DNA of 64,000 nt from the NCBI GenBank assembly GCA_031553075.1, contig JAVBLX010000043.1:21269-85268 (forward strand), given 5' to 3'. This DNA is from DIGJ01 sp031553075. Lineage in GTDB: Bacteria > Bacillota > Clostridia > Lachnospirales > Lachnospiraceae. Shown piece by piece: positions 34,484-43,799 of the stretch. Below the pieces are notes generated by a model, which saw nothing but the letters and a program-made list of their open reading frames with translations, had not been told where the DNA came from and did not search any database. The stretch's first letter is position 1. Every line of letters starts with the position of its first letter. A program made the translations under genes and the position numbers.

Positions 34484-37400
34484 ATGCTATCAAAATTAAG
34501 TGTCAAAAAACCCTTTACCGTATTGGTAACCGTACTCCTGGTAACCATTCTCGGAGTTGTCTCTTTTATGGAAATGACACCAGACCTGTTACCCAGTATT
34601 GAGTTACCCTATGCGGTGGTAGTCACCACCTATGTGGGAGCCAGTCCGGAGGAAGTGGAAATGACGGTGACCAAGCCAGTGGAACAGACCCTGGCAACCT
34701 TAAATAATGTAGAAAATATCACTTCCACCTCCAGTGAAAATGTATCCATGGTTATCCTGGAATTTAACGAAGAGACCAGTATGGATGCCATGGGTGTGGA
34801 CATTCGTGAAAAACTGGATACAATCAGTGGATACTGGAACGATTCCGTTGGTTCGCCACTGATTTTAAAACTGAATCCAGATATGATGCCAGTTATGGTA
34901 GCGGCAGTTGGTGTGGAAAATATGGAACACACAGAAGTATCTGCCTTTGTTGAAAGTGAAATTATCCCACTTTTGGAAAGTACCGAAGGGGTGGCGAGTG
35001 TATCCGCAACGGGATTGGTGGAGAAGCAGATCCAGGTGGTGATTAACCAAAAGAAGATAGATAAAATAAATGATAAATTACAGGACTCCGTATCGGAAAA
35101 AATGGAGGATGCGGAAAAAGAACTGGATAAAGCAAAGAAGGATATTGCTTCCGGCAAAAAAGAGCTGGAAGATAAGTCCAAAGAGCTTAGTGAGGGAATG
35201 ACCGAAGCTTCCCAGGGAATCAATTCTGCCCGTCTGGAAATGCTGAAAAAGGAATTGGAAGTGCAGGATGGAGAGGCTGAATTAAAAAAGCAGGAAACAG
35301 CGCTTATCAAGGGTGATAAAGAACTGTCAACCAAGGAAAAGGAAGTGGCAGAACAAAAGAAGACCGTTACAACAAAGCTTAAGGAAGCTGCGGCAGCATT
35401 AGCACAGATAGAAGCCATGGAGCCATATGTAAGCGGACCTGAGAAAGAAGCTTTACAGGCTCAAAAGGTGTTATTGAAGGATGGCATCACTCAGCTTACA
35501 CAAGCAAAGGATGCTATCGCAGCAGCGGAACCAGAGCTAATTGCGGCTCGTAAGCAGATTGACCAGGGAAAAGTAGCAATGGCAAGTGCCAAACAGCAGT
35601 TGGAAAATGGGAAACAACAGCTGGAAGCAGCGAAGAAAACCTTAAATGAAAAAGAAAAAGAGATGAATACCAAAAAAGCTGAGGCTGAATCCAAGCTGAC
35701 CAATGCAGCAGGCCAGATTGAAACGGGAGAAAAAGAGTTGGAGAAGCAGCTGGAGCAATTTGATGAGACCAAAGAAAATGCGCTGGATGCGGCCAAGGTA
35801 GATGACAAAATTACCTCAGACATGGTTTCCAAGATTCTTCAGGCGCAGAACTTTTCCATGCCAGCCGGTTATGTGCAGGAAGAAAATGTAGACTATCTTG
35901 TACGTGTTGGCGATAAAATAGAAGATTTGGAAGAATTAAAAGGACTTGTACTTTTTGATTTAAAGATCGATGATATGGATCCGGTTACCTTAGAGGATGT
36001 GGCGGATGTGTTCTGGTCGGATAATTCTGACGAAACCTATGCCAAAATAAATGGGAATGAGGGCGTTATGCTTTCTTTCCAAAAACAGACGTCCTATGCA
36101 ACGGCAGTGGTGGCGGGAAACCTGAATGACCGGTTTGAGGAGATTGAAAAAAATAATTCGGATGTGCATTTTACTGCCTTGATGGATCAGGGAATTTATA
36201 TCAAAATGGTTATTAATTCCGTGTTGGATAACCTGGTTATGGGTGGTATTCTGGCGATTATTATATTGTTTGTGTTCCTGCGTGATATTCGGCCAACCTT
36301 TATTGTTGCCTGTTCTATCCCTCTCAGTGTGGTATTTGCCATTGTGCTTATGTACTTTTCAGGAATCAGCCTGAATATTATCTCCTTATCCGGATTGGCG
36401 GTAGGAGTCGGGATGCTGGTGGATAACTCGATTGTCGTAATTGAGAATATATTCCGCTTGCGAAATAAAGGTGTATCAGCAGCAAAGGCGGCTGTTACCG
36501 GTGCAATTCAGGTAGGTGCGGCGATTACATCATCAACACTGACAACAATCTGTGTATTCCTTCCAATTGTGTTTGTAAAAGGAATTACCAAACAGTTATT
36601 TGTGGATATGGCCCTTACCATTGGGTATTCTCTGGTTGCCAGCTTGATTGTGGCGTTGACACTGGTACCAGCCATGTCTGCCACCATGCTTCGGACAACC
36701 AAAGTTAAGGTTAAGGATGATAATTCCGATAATATCATCTTCCGTATATACGATAAGATGGTGAAATGGTGCCTGAAAAATAAAGTAATTGTGCTTTTTG
36801 TGGCGATTGTTATTATGGTTGGAAGTATCTTTGGGGCAATGAGAAACGGTACCAGCTTTATGGCTCAGATGGATAGTACCCAGATTACGGTGGATCTGAA
36901 GATGCCGGAGGGATCTACCCTGGAAGATACCATCCTCATGTCTGATAAAGCCATGGAGCAGATACAGACAATTACGGGAGTTGATACCGTTGGAGCCATG
37001 CTGGGCTCGGGTAGCGGTATGGCTGGTATGATGGGCATGAGTATGGGCGGAGGAGCTCAAAGTAAGGATAGCATCTCCATGTATGTATTGCTTAAGGAAG
37101 ACAAAGAGAAGACCAGTCAGGAGATTGCTGCGGAAATCGAAACCGTTTGCCAGGATTTGGATTGTGAGATTACAGCTTCTGGTTCTACCATGGATATTAG
37201 TGCCTTGGGTGGTTCAGGCGTTACCATTAAGATTGCTGGTCCGGATTTGGATACTTTGAAGGAATTGGCTATCCAGGTTGGGAAAGAATTGGAAACAATC
37301 GAAGGAACGCAGAATGTACTTAATGGTATTGACAATCCAACGGGAGAAATTCGGATTACAGTAGACAAAGAAAAGGCAATGCTGGAAGGATTTACAGTTG

Positions 37401-38338
37401 CTCAGGTATATATGGAAATTCAGAAGGCGATTGCCGGCTCAGAAAAGGCGACAGAACTTTCAGCAGAGGGGAATCAGTATCAAATTCTGGTAACGACAGA
37501 TACCCAGGAGGAAATGACCCGGGGAGATATAAGAGACTTTATTCTTAAGACGACAGATGAAGACGGCGAAGAAAAGGAAATCAAGTTAAAGGATATTGCA
37601 GAAATTTCTGACGACTATAGCTTATCTTCCATCAGCAGAGAGGCCCAGCAAAGATATATTTCGGTTACAGCAGAATTGGCCGATGGTTATAATATCGGTA
37701 ATGTAAGCCGGGCAGCTGAAAAACAGATAAACAGTACGGTTGAAATGCCAAATGGCTATACGCTTACGTATTCCGGTGAAAATGAAACCATCAACGAGGC
37801 GATGACTCAGATGGTAAAAATGCTTTTGATGGCATTAGCCTTTATTTATTTGATTATGGTTGCCCAGTTCCAGTCTCTTTTATCACCATTTATTGTCATG
37901 TTCACCATCCCCCTGGCATTTACTGGTGGTTTTCTGGGGTTGTGGATGACTGGAAAAGAAGTTAGTATTATAGCAGTACTTGGATTTGTTATGCTTTCCG
38001 GTGTAGTTGTAAATAATGGTATTGTTTTGGTTGATTTTATTAATCAGCTCAGAATAGAAGGAATGGAGAAGAAGGCGGCCATTGTTGAAGCGGGAAAGAC
38101 CCGTATGCGCCCAATTCTGATGACGGCGCTGACTACCATTTTAGGTCTTTCCACCATGGCGATGGGAATTGGCATGGGGTCAGAAATGATGCAGCCGATT
38201 GCCATAGTAACCATTGGCGGTCTGCTTTATGCGACGCTTATGACTTTGTTTGTAATTCCGGTTATGTATGATATTCTTAATCGTAAGGATATTAAGGTGA
38301 TTACAGATGAAGAATTGGAAGTGTATATTGAGGATTAA
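34484..38338 (+). CDS. RND-family efflux transporter with long coiled-coil insert (1284 aa)
   Basis: Resembles the AcrB/HAE1 RND pumps. TM1 is at about residues 9-30; the second membrane block begins near 575 and contains GMLVDNSIVVIENIFR, the proton-relay helix; the second half repeats the fold, ending near TMGLSTMAMG-like helices. About residues 185-440 are a Lys/Glu/Ala-rich coiled coil placed within the first extracellular loop. A Met/Gly-rich patch (GSGMAGMMGMSMGGGA) lies near residue 845. The start at 34484 follows GGAG; earlier in-frame ATGs lack a site or overlap it. It probably exports a hydrophobic or toxic compound by proton exchange. TetR follows 64 bases later. Confidence 0.88.
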   Translation: MLSKLSVKKPFTVLVTVLLVTILGVVSFMEMTPDLLPSIELPYAVVVTTYVGASPEEVEMTVTKPVEQTLATLNNVENITSTSSENVSMVILEFNEETSMDAMGVDIREKLDTISGYWNDSVGSPLILKLNPDMMPVMVAAVGVENMEHTEVSAFVESEIIPLLESTEGVASVSATGLVEKQIQVVINQKKIDKINDKLQDSVSEKMEDAEKELDKAKKDIASGKKELEDKSKELSEGMTEASQGINSARLEMLKKELEVQDGEAELKKQETALIKGDKELSTKEKEVAEQKKTVTTKLKEAAAALAQIEAMEPYVSGPEKEALQAQKVLLKDGITQLTQAKDAIAAAEPELIAARKQIDQGKVAMASAKQQLENGKQQLEAAKKTLNEKEKEMNTKKAEAESKLTNAAGQIETGEKELEKQLEQFDETKENALDAAKVDDKITSDMVSKILQAQNFSMPAGYVQEENVDYLVRVGDKIEDLEELKGLVLFDLKIDDMDPVTLEDVADVFWSDNSDETYAKINGNEGVMLSFQKQTSYATAVVAGNLNDRFEEIEKNNSDVHFTALMDQGIYIKMVINSVLDNLVMGGILAIIILFVFLRDIRPTFIVACSIPLSVVFAIVLMYFSGISLNIISLSGLAVGVGMLVDNSIVVIENIFRLRNKGVSAAKAAVTGAIQVGAAITSSTLTTICVFLPIVFVKGITKQLFVDMALTIGYSLVASLIVALTLVPAMSATMLRTTKVKVKDDNSDNIIFRIYDKMVKWCLKNKVIVLFVAIVIMVGSIFGAMRNGTSFMAQMDSTQITVDLKMPEGSTLEDTILMSDKAMEQIQTITGVDTVGAMLGSGSGMAGMMGMSMGGGAQSKDSISMYVLLKEDKEKTSQEIAAEIETVCQDLDCEITASGSTMDISALGGSGVTIKIAGPDLDTLKELAIQVGKELETIEGTQNVLNGIDNPTGEIRITVDKEKAMLEGFTVAQVYMEIQKAIAGSEKATELSAEGNQYQILVTTDTQEEMTRGDIRDFILKTTDEDGEEKEIKLKDIAEISDDYSLSSISREAQQRYISVTAELADGYNIGNVSRAAEKQINSTVEMPNGYTLTYSGENETINEAMTQMVKMLLMALAFIYLIMVAQFQSLLSPFIVMFTIPLAFTGGFLGLWMTGKEVSIIAVLGFVMLSGVVVNNGIVLVDFINQLRIEGMEKKAAIVEAGKTRMRPILMTALTTILGLSTMAMGIGMGSEMMQPIAIVTIGGLLYATLMTLFVIPVMYDILNRKDIKVITDEELEVYIED

Positions 38339-38371
38339 ACGAAGTCCATGTCAATGTGCACTTGTTTATAC

Positions 38372-38397
38372 GCCCGTCTAAGCGGGCAGATAGGAGC
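38372..38397 (+). promoter_or_regulatory. Hairpin plus AGATAGGAGC leader before the TetR gene
   Basis: GCCCG (38372-38376) pairs with CGGGC (38383-38387) over TCTAAG, followed directly by AGATAGGAGC (38388-38397) and the ATG at 38403. The stem letters differ from those before nnr and rpoD but the layout is the same. Confidence 0.65.
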
Positions 38398-38402
38398 CTA
38401 AA

Positions 38403-39044
38403 ATGGGAAATATATTCGAACACCCAGAAACCATACCTCCCAAAATGCTGGCTATATTGGAGGGGGTAATCTCCCTCCGTGATCAAGGGATGGGGATTAC
38501 CCAGATGAAGGTATCCGACATTGCGAAAGAGGCAGGTATTGGAAAAGGAACAGTTTATGAATATTTTACCTCCAAAGAGGAAATCGTGGTTAAGGCCATG
38601 ATTTATGACCACTGTCGGGAGATTGCCCGCTTAAAGGAACTGGTACTTTCAGCCAGTTCCTTTGCGGAGACCATCGATATGGTTATGGACTGGATGCGGG
38701 ATAATATGCAAAAAGCATTTTTTCTTAAAGAATTTATTAAAATTGAAAAAAATGCGTCAAATGCGATTAGAGTTTCCTGTGAGGAAATCTTCGGAGAAAA
38801 GTTAAATGATGATTTGATGCAGGAAATCAGCCGCTTTATCATTGGTAAAGGGATAAATGATGGTGTTATCAAGCCACCCGAGACGGAGTTAAAACAGGAT
38901 ATGATTATCAGTGGAGTGGCGTCTGCTCTGCTCTATTATCTTTCGCAGGCAGAGCGCTTTGCTGGATATAGCTATGAAGATGCAAAAGGTTATGCAAAGG
39001 AGATGCTCTTTGTCCTTTTGGGAATGGACAGGTTGCAGACGTAA
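38403..39044 (+). CDS. TetR/AcrR-family transcriptional regulator
   Basis: An N-terminal TetR helix-turn-helix at about residues 20-66 (MKVSDIAKEAGIGKGTVYEYF, split by the turn at GIGKG) with the usual following KEEIVVKAM. The remaining 145 residues are the helical ligand and dimer domain. It lies right after the RND exporter, so it most likely represses the exporter through the palindrome at 34377 until the exported compound binds. Length 213 aa is normal. Ligand unknown. Confidence 0.9.
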   Translation: MGNIFEHPETIPPKMLAILEGVISLRDQGMGITQMKVSDIAKEAGIGKGTVYEYFTSKEEIVVKAMIYDHCREIARLKELVLSASSFAETIDMVMDWMRDNMQKAFFLKEFIKIEKNASNAIRVSCEEIFGEKLNDDLMQEISRFIIGKGINDGVIKPPETELKQDMIISGVASALLYYLSQAERFAGYSYEDAKGYAKEMLFVLLGMDRLQT

Positions 39045-39196
39045 CAGGTGAAATAGCTGAATGCCGGGAGATAGGCACAGATATATGCACAGATACATGC
39101 ATGGATGAAAGGTGCTGTGGGAAATAAAGGTGGAATTTTTTACCTTGATAGGATATAATATGCTTTGGAATATAAACAGAATAAGGAGTTTATTAT

Positions 39197-41545
39197 ATGG
39201 ATATTTTAAAAAAGATAAAAGAAGAATTGGGAATTGAACTATGGCAGGTTGAAGCCGTAGTAAGCTTAATTGATGAAGGAAATACCATACCCTTTATTGC
39301 CCGGTATCGAAAAGAAAAGCATGGCGCCTTAGATGATGAACAGCTGCGTAATTTAAGTGAACGTCTTATCTATTTAAGAAACCTGGAGGATAAAAAGAAT
39401 CAGGTGCTTGCCAGCATTGAAGAGCAGGGTAAACTGACGGAAGAACTAAAGGCCCAGATTCTGGCAGCAACCACTCAGGTAGTCGTAGAAGATTTATATC
39501 GTCCATATCGACCAAAGAGAAGAACCAGAGCGACCATTGCCAAGGAAAAGGGACTGGATGGATTAGCAGAACTGATTTTGCTTCAGGAGACGGACAAGTC
39601 TTTAGAAGAAGAAGCATTGCCATACGTTTCCGAAGAGAAGGAAGTTAAAGACGTAAAAGAAGCCATTGCCGGTGCGATGGATATTATTGCCGAGAGTATT
39701 TCGGATGATGCTGATTACCGGAAATACATTCGTGAAGCTACGATGGAGGAAGGGACCATAACTTCTGTAGCTAAGGATGCCAAGCAACAATCCGTTTACG
39801 AGATGTATTATGATTTCCAGGAAGCTGTAAATAAAATTGCCGGTCACCGGGTTCTTGCCCTTAATCGTGGTGAGAATGAAAAAATCCTTACGGTGAAAGT
39901 CAATGCACCAGAAGAGCGAATTATCCGTTTCTTAGAAAAGAAAGTGATTATAAAAGAAAATCCCAATACCACAGAAGTACTGAAAGCAGTGGTGGAGGAT
40001 AGTTATAAGCGTCTGATTTCACCAGCGATTGAAAGAGAAATCCGTAATGACTTAACAGAAAATGCAGAAGACGGAGCGATAAAAGTATTTGGAAAGAATC
40101 TGGAACAGCTTCTCTTACAGCCACCAATTGCCAATAAGGTAGTGCTGGGATGGGATCCTGCTTTCCGTACCGGTTGTAAATTAGCGGTAGTGGATGGAAC
40201 TGGTAAGGTTCTGGATACTATGGTGGTATTTCCGACCGTGCCTCAGAATAAGGTAGAAGATACCAAAAAGAAAGTAAAAGCATGGATTGATAAATACAAC
40301 ATTGATTTGATTTCCATTGGAAATGGTACGGCATCCCGTGAATCAGAAATGATTGTTGTGGAGATGCTAAAAGAGATGAATAAACCAGTTCAGTATATTA
40401 TTGTAAATGAAGCTGGAGCATCTGTATATTCGGCAAGTAAGCTGGCGACCGAAGAGTTCCCTAACTTTGACGTAGGTCAGAGAAGTGCAGCTTCCATTGC
40501 CAGAAGATTACAGGACCCATTGGCTGAATTGGTTAAGATTGATCCAAAATCCATTGGAGTCGGACAGTATCAGCATGATATGAACCAGAAAAAGCTGGGA
40601 GACGCTTTATCCGTCGTGGTAGAAGATTCGGTTAACAAAGTAGGTGTGGATTTGAATACGGCTTCTGCTCCTCTTTTAGAATATGTATCTGGTGTATCTA
40701 AAGTCATTGCCAAGAATATCGTAACCTACCGGGAAGAAAACGGAAAGTTCACCAACCGGGAGCAGTTGCTAAAGGTTGCCAAGCTGGGACCAAAAGCTTA
40801 TGAACAATGTGCCGGTTTTATGCGGATATTAGATGGTGAGAATCCATTGGATGCGACCAGCGTACATCCTGAATCCTACGAGGCAGCAAAAGCGCTGTTA
40901 GAATCTCTGGGATGGACCATGGAGGATGTGCGGAAAGCACAGGCCGAAGCGGCCAAAGCAAAGCTGGAGAAAAAGGCAGAAGTGAAGCCCAAGAAGCAGC
41001 CAGAGAAAAAGAAAAATATTATGGTAAAACAATCGGGTACTGCATTTGGACAGGCGTTGCTTCAGGCAATGGGAACCACAGGCATCGAAGCTGACGATAG
41101 CGCAACAGCAGCAAAGAGCCAGAACAATGAGGAAGCAATTAAAAATCCCGGTGGCTTAAGCAAGAAGATAAAAGATAAGCAGAAGTTGGCAACCGATTTA
41201 AATATTGGTCGTATGACTTTGGATGATATTTTAAAGGAATTAGAAAAACCGGGAAGAGACCCTCGTGATGAAATGCCGAAGCCAATCCTTCGGACCGATG
41301 TATTGGAAATGAAGGATTTGACTCAGGGAATGACTTTAAAAGGGACCGTACGAAATGTGATTGACTTTGGTGCCTTTGTCGATATTGGTGTACATCAGGA
41401 TGGACTGGTACACATTTCTGAGCTAAGCAATAAAAAGTTTGTAAAGCATCCATTGGATGTAGTCAGTGTCGGAGATATTGTAGAAGTAAAAGTTATGAGC
41501 GTTGACCTACAAAAGAAAAGAATACAATTAACAATGAAGTTGTAA
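39197..41545 (+). CDS. tex: Tex family S1 RNA-binding transcription accessory protein
   Basis: The order of parts is Tex: N-terminal helical domain (FIARYRKEKHGALDD), YqgF-like nuclease fold in the middle (GWDPAFRTGCKLAVVDGTG near residue 316), helix-hairpin-helix repeats (SASAPLLEYVSGV-like part; LLKVAKLGPKAYEQCAGF), and a C-terminal S1 domain (GTVRNVIDFGAFVDIGVHQD near residue 718). At 782 aa it is about 60 longer than usual; the extra is a Lys/Ala/Glu-rich linker at about residues 573-660 between the HhH and S1 parts. It acts in transcription and RNA turnover. AAGGAG precedes the ATG. Confidence 0.95.
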   Translation: MDILKKIKEELGIELWQVEAVVSLIDEGNTIPFIARYRKEKHGALDDEQLRNLSERLIYLRNLEDKKNQVLASIEEQGKLTEELKAQILAATTQVVVEDLYRPYRPKRRTRATIAKEKGLDGLAELILLQETDKSLEEEALPYVSEEKEVKDVKEAIAGAMDIIAESISDDADYRKYIREATMEEGTITSVAKDAKQQSVYEMYYDFQEAVNKIAGHRVLALNRGENEKILTVKVNAPEERIIRFLEKKVIIKENPNTTEVLKAVVEDSYKRLISPAIEREIRNDLTENAEDGAIKVFGKNLEQLLLQPPIANKVVLGWDPAFRTGCKLAVVDGTGKVLDTMVVFPTVPQNKVEDTKKKVKAWIDKYNIDLISIGNGTASRESEMIVVEMLKEMNKPVQYIIVNEAGASVYSASKLATEEFPNFDVGQRSAASIARRLQDPLAELVKIDPKSIGVGQYQHDMNQKKLGDALSVVVEDSVNKVGVDLNTASAPLLEYVSGVSKVIAKNIVTYREENGKFTNREQLLKVAKLGPKAYEQCAGFMRILDGENPLDATSVHPESYEAAKALLESLGWTMEDVRKAQAEAAKAKLEKKAEVKPKKQPEKKKNIMVKQSGTAFGQALLQAMGTTGIEADDSATAAKSQNNEEAIKNPGGLSKKIKDKQKLATDLNIGRMTLDDILKELEKPGRDPRDEMPKPILRTDVLEMKDLTQGMTLKGTVRNVIDFGAFVDIGVHQDGLVHISELSNKKFVKHPLDVVSVGDIVEVKVMSVDLQKKRIQLTMKL

Positions 41546-41550
41546 TATCC

Positions 41551-41581
41551 TGAGGGGTTTTGTTACGTACAAAATCCCTCA
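41551..41581 (+). terminator. Hairpin after tex
   Basis: TGAGGGGTTTTGT (41551-41563) pairs with ACAAAATCCCTCA (41569-41581) with one wobble. It lacks a clear T run, so it may be a weak terminator or an mRNA-end stabiliser. Confidence 0.6.
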
Positions 41582-41603
41582 TTACAATCTGGAAAGGATT
41601 TTT

Positions 41604-42494
41604 ATGATTAACTTTAAGAAAATGGCCATTGAGGACAGGGCATGGATAGATGAACGATTAAGAGAGGCAAATCTTCGTGGGTGTGAATATTCCTTTGGAA
41701 ATATGTATATCTGGCGGAAGGTTTCCAAGGTAAAGGTGGCTGATGTGGATGGCTTCCTTTGTATTGCCGGATATGATGAACTGAATGAACTGGTATATAA
41801 TTATCCCGTTGGAACTGGTGATGAACGTGAGATAATTGAAACCCTGTGTATGGATGCTGAGGAAAGAGGACAGAGATTCAAAATGCGGGCCATCCTGGAG
41901 GAGCAGAAGGAACGATTAGAAGAGATGTTTCCCGACCGATTTACGATCACAACAAGTGAAGGAGATTGGGACTATATTTATTCAGTAGAAAAATTGACGG
42001 CTTTGTCAGGGAAAAAATATCATGGAAAGCGAAATCACATTGCCCGGTTTAAGGATGGGGATGATTGGAGTTATGAACCAATTACCATGGACAATATAAA
42101 TGAATGTGTTAAAATGAACGAAATCTGGTGCAAAGAATATGGTTGCGGCAAGAGTAAAAGTGCTGAACTTGAGCAGTGTGCGGTGCGTCAGGCATTTGAA
42201 AATTTCGGGAATTTAGGGCTGGAAGGCGGACTTTTGCGAAAGGGCGGAGAAGTGGTAGCCTTTGCGATTGGTGAACCAATTAATTCAGATACCTATGGAG
42301 TGCATATCGAAAAAGCATTTCCTCAGATTCAAGGAGCGTATCCAATGATTAATCAGCAATTGGTTGAGCATAATATGCAGAACTTCACTTATGTCAACCG
42401 GGAGGAAGATCTGGGTGACGAAGGTCTGCGGAAAGCAAAGCAATCCTATGGACCGGAAATGATGGTTAAGCGGTATACCGCAATCTGGGAGTAA
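41604..42494 (+). CDS. DUF2156 (MprF C-terminal-like) acyltransferase-fold protein
   Basis: Two joined GNAT-like halves in 296 aa. The pattern GKKYHGKRNHIARF and WCKEYGC, then EGGLLRKGGEVVAFAIGEP and the ending NREEDLGDEGLRKAKQSYGPEMMVKRY fit the DUF2156 family, which is related to the lysyl-phosphatidylglycerol synthase domain. Members here lack membrane segments, so lipid modification is not certain. GGAAAGGA precedes the ATG. It is followed by a GNAT gene with a hairpin leader. Confidence 0.85.
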   Translation: MINFKKMAIEDRAWIDERLREANLRGCEYSFGNMYIWRKVSKVKVADVDGFLCIAGYDELNELVYNYPVGTGDEREIIETLCMDAEERGQRFKMRAILEEQKERLEEMFPDRFTITTSEGDWDYIYSVEKLTALSGKKYHGKRNHIARFKDGDDWSYEPITMDNINECVKMNEIWCKEYGCGKSKSAELEQCAVRQAFENFGNLGLEGGLLRKGGEVVAFAIGEPINSDTYGVHIEKAFPQIQGAYPMINQQLVEHNMQNFTYVNREEDLGDEGLRKAKQSYGPEMMVKRYTAIWE

Positions 42495-42570
42495 GGCAAG
42501 AAGGAACCCCAGGGTGCGACGCCGCCTAGAATTTGATAATCCTCATTGGAAGAATGCAAAAGACGCTTTT

Positions 42571-42598
42571 TCCATATATGTGGAGTACAGATAGGAGC
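42571..42598 (+). promoter_or_regulatory. Hairpin plus AGATAGGAGC leader before the GNAT gene
   Basis: TCCA (42571-42574) and TGGA (42581-42584) flank TATATG; AGATAGGAGC follows at 42589-42598, five bases before ATG 42603. The stem is weaker than in the other copies. Confidence 0.55.
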
Positions 42599-42602
42599 CA
42601 AA

Positions 42603-43469
42603 ATGATAAGTTGGGCAAAAAGTGAATGGATTCCTCGGTTGAAGGTCATTTGGAAGGAATGCTTTCATGACCCGGACTGGTATATAGATTTCTTTTTTTC
42701 GAATCGTTTTTCAGAGGACAATATGGTGGTCTGGCTTGAGGAAGGTGAACCTCAAGGGATGGCCTCTTTATTGTCTTGTTTGCGGTGGGAAGATGATAAT
42801 GGTCAAAGTAAAAAGCCTTTGCGCTATATTTATGCCGTTGGGACCAAGCCTTCAGAACAGGGAAAGGGTATCAGCACCAAATTGATGGCGTTTATCTGTG
42901 ACTGGTTGGCGGAACAGGATAAAGTGGGCCTGCTTGTCCCGGCAGAAGAATATTTAAAAGACTTTTATGGAAAAAGAGGCTTTTATGAATCTATGGTACT
43001 GGAAGAATGGGAGCAAGATCGGCAGCAAGACCGGCAGCAAGACCGGCAGGGGGTTCTGAAAGCAGCAGAGCTTGATAATGACGTTGATGATTCCAAAAAT
43101 GAATTTATCTGTAATAAATCCATTACACCAGAGGAATATAAACGAATTCGAGACCTGCACTTGGGAAGAAGGGGCTATGTGGAATGGAGCGAAGACGCCA
43201 TTCAATATGCCATAGAAGAGAACCAACTCATTGGTGGCTTCTCCGGTTACCTTGTATTAAAGGGGGAGGAGCATGTGCTGTTGGGATACAAACAAGAAGA
43301 GACACTTGTGATACGAGAATCTACCCTGAATGAATTGGACTGGAATTTGTATGGAGATATACTTTTAGACCAGTTTAAGTGCCGGAAAATAGTGCAAAAG
43401 GGGTTGTATACTATGAGTACGGATGTAGACTGGAATTTTTTTGGATATTTTAACCTGGCTCTAAATTAG
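42603..43469 (+). CDS. GNAT-family N-acetyltransferase (288 aa)
   Basis: The first half is a GNAT domain: RYIYAVGTKPSEQGKGISTK carries the acetyl-CoA loop (QGKGIS), followed by the DFYGKRGFYE ending typical of the fold. The second half looks like a further GNAT-like or SCP2-like part and is less clear. Between them residues about 137-150 are three copies of Q-D-R-Q from a 12-base repeat. The start is at 42603 because the AGATAGGAGC site lies 5 bases upstream. Substrate unknown. Confidence 0.82.
   Translation: MISWAKSEWIPRLKVIWKECFHDPDWYIDFFFSNRFSEDNMVVWLEEGEPQGMASLLSCLRWEDDNGQSKKPLRYIYAVGTKPSEQGKGISTKLMAFICDWLAEQDKVGLLVPAEEYLKDFYGKRGFYESMVLEEWEQDRQQDRQQDRQGVLKAAELDNDVDDSKNEFICNKSITPEEYKRIRDLHLGRRGYVEWSEDAIQYAIEENQLIGGFSGYLVLKGEEHVLLGYKQEETLVIRESTLNELDWNLYGDILLDQFKCRKIVQKGLYTMSTDVDWNFFGYFNLALN
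43012..43047 (+). repeat. 12-bp tandem repeat, three copies, inside the GNAT gene
   Basis: AGCAAGACCGGC occurs three times (the first copy has one T for C), coding for repeated Q-Q-D-R. Because the unit is a multiple of three, copy-number change would lengthen or shorten the linker without a frameshift. Confidence 0.8.
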
Positions 43470-43799
43470 TACATTGTGTCAGTTATAATGTAATAAAAAG
43501 CAAGACTTTTTTTACGCAAAAACAGGTTGATTTTACACATCGACCTGTTTTTGCGTTTTTTTCTGGTATTTTATACTACAAATAATAATCTGGATGTATT
43601 GCATAAATATGTATTTATTAGCATGAAAGCAGGATTCGTTGATTCTGCTTTCATGTGTATTAGGAGTTATTTTGTTACTATCACAGGCTTGCCTGCGGTC
43701 AGTAATGTTATTTTTGCAGAAAAAGGTTATTTTTGAACAAAGAAGTGTTTTTAATTCTAATCGTGGTAAAGTAAAAGAAAAAGGAGCGTATTCTTAGGG
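43470..43799. other. Intergenic stretch before the NRPS: terminator, second hairpin, presumed promoter
   Basis: No gene is seen in these 330 bases. A strong terminator pairs 43515-43531 with 43539-43555 and ends in a T run. A second inverted repeat (CATGAAAGCAG at 43622-43632 with CTGCTTTCATG at 43645-43655) follows. GTTATTTTTG occurs twice near 43706 and 43727. A possible promoter is TTGAAC near 43734 with TCTAAT 17 bases on; this is weak. AAAGGAGC is the ribosome site of the NRPS gene. Confidence 0.55.
43515..43563 (+). terminator. Strong intrinsic terminator upstream of the NRPS operon
   Basis: CGCAAAAACAGGTTGAT pairs with ATCGACCTGTTTTTGCG (17 bp, one wobble) over 7 bases and is followed by TTTTTTTTC. 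It separates the GNAT transcript from the NRPS operon. Confidence 0.9.

Noticed and set aside
34630..35418. A 262-residue open frame on the minus strand inside the RND gene
   Set aside because: It is a Ser-rich mirror of the repetitive coiled-coil coding sequence, with no ribosome site; the plus-strand RND frame is clearly real.
43527..43736. A 69-residue open frame between the GNAT gene and the NRPS
   Set aside because: It starts inside the terminator stem and runs across a second hairpin; no ribosome site and no recognisable sequence.
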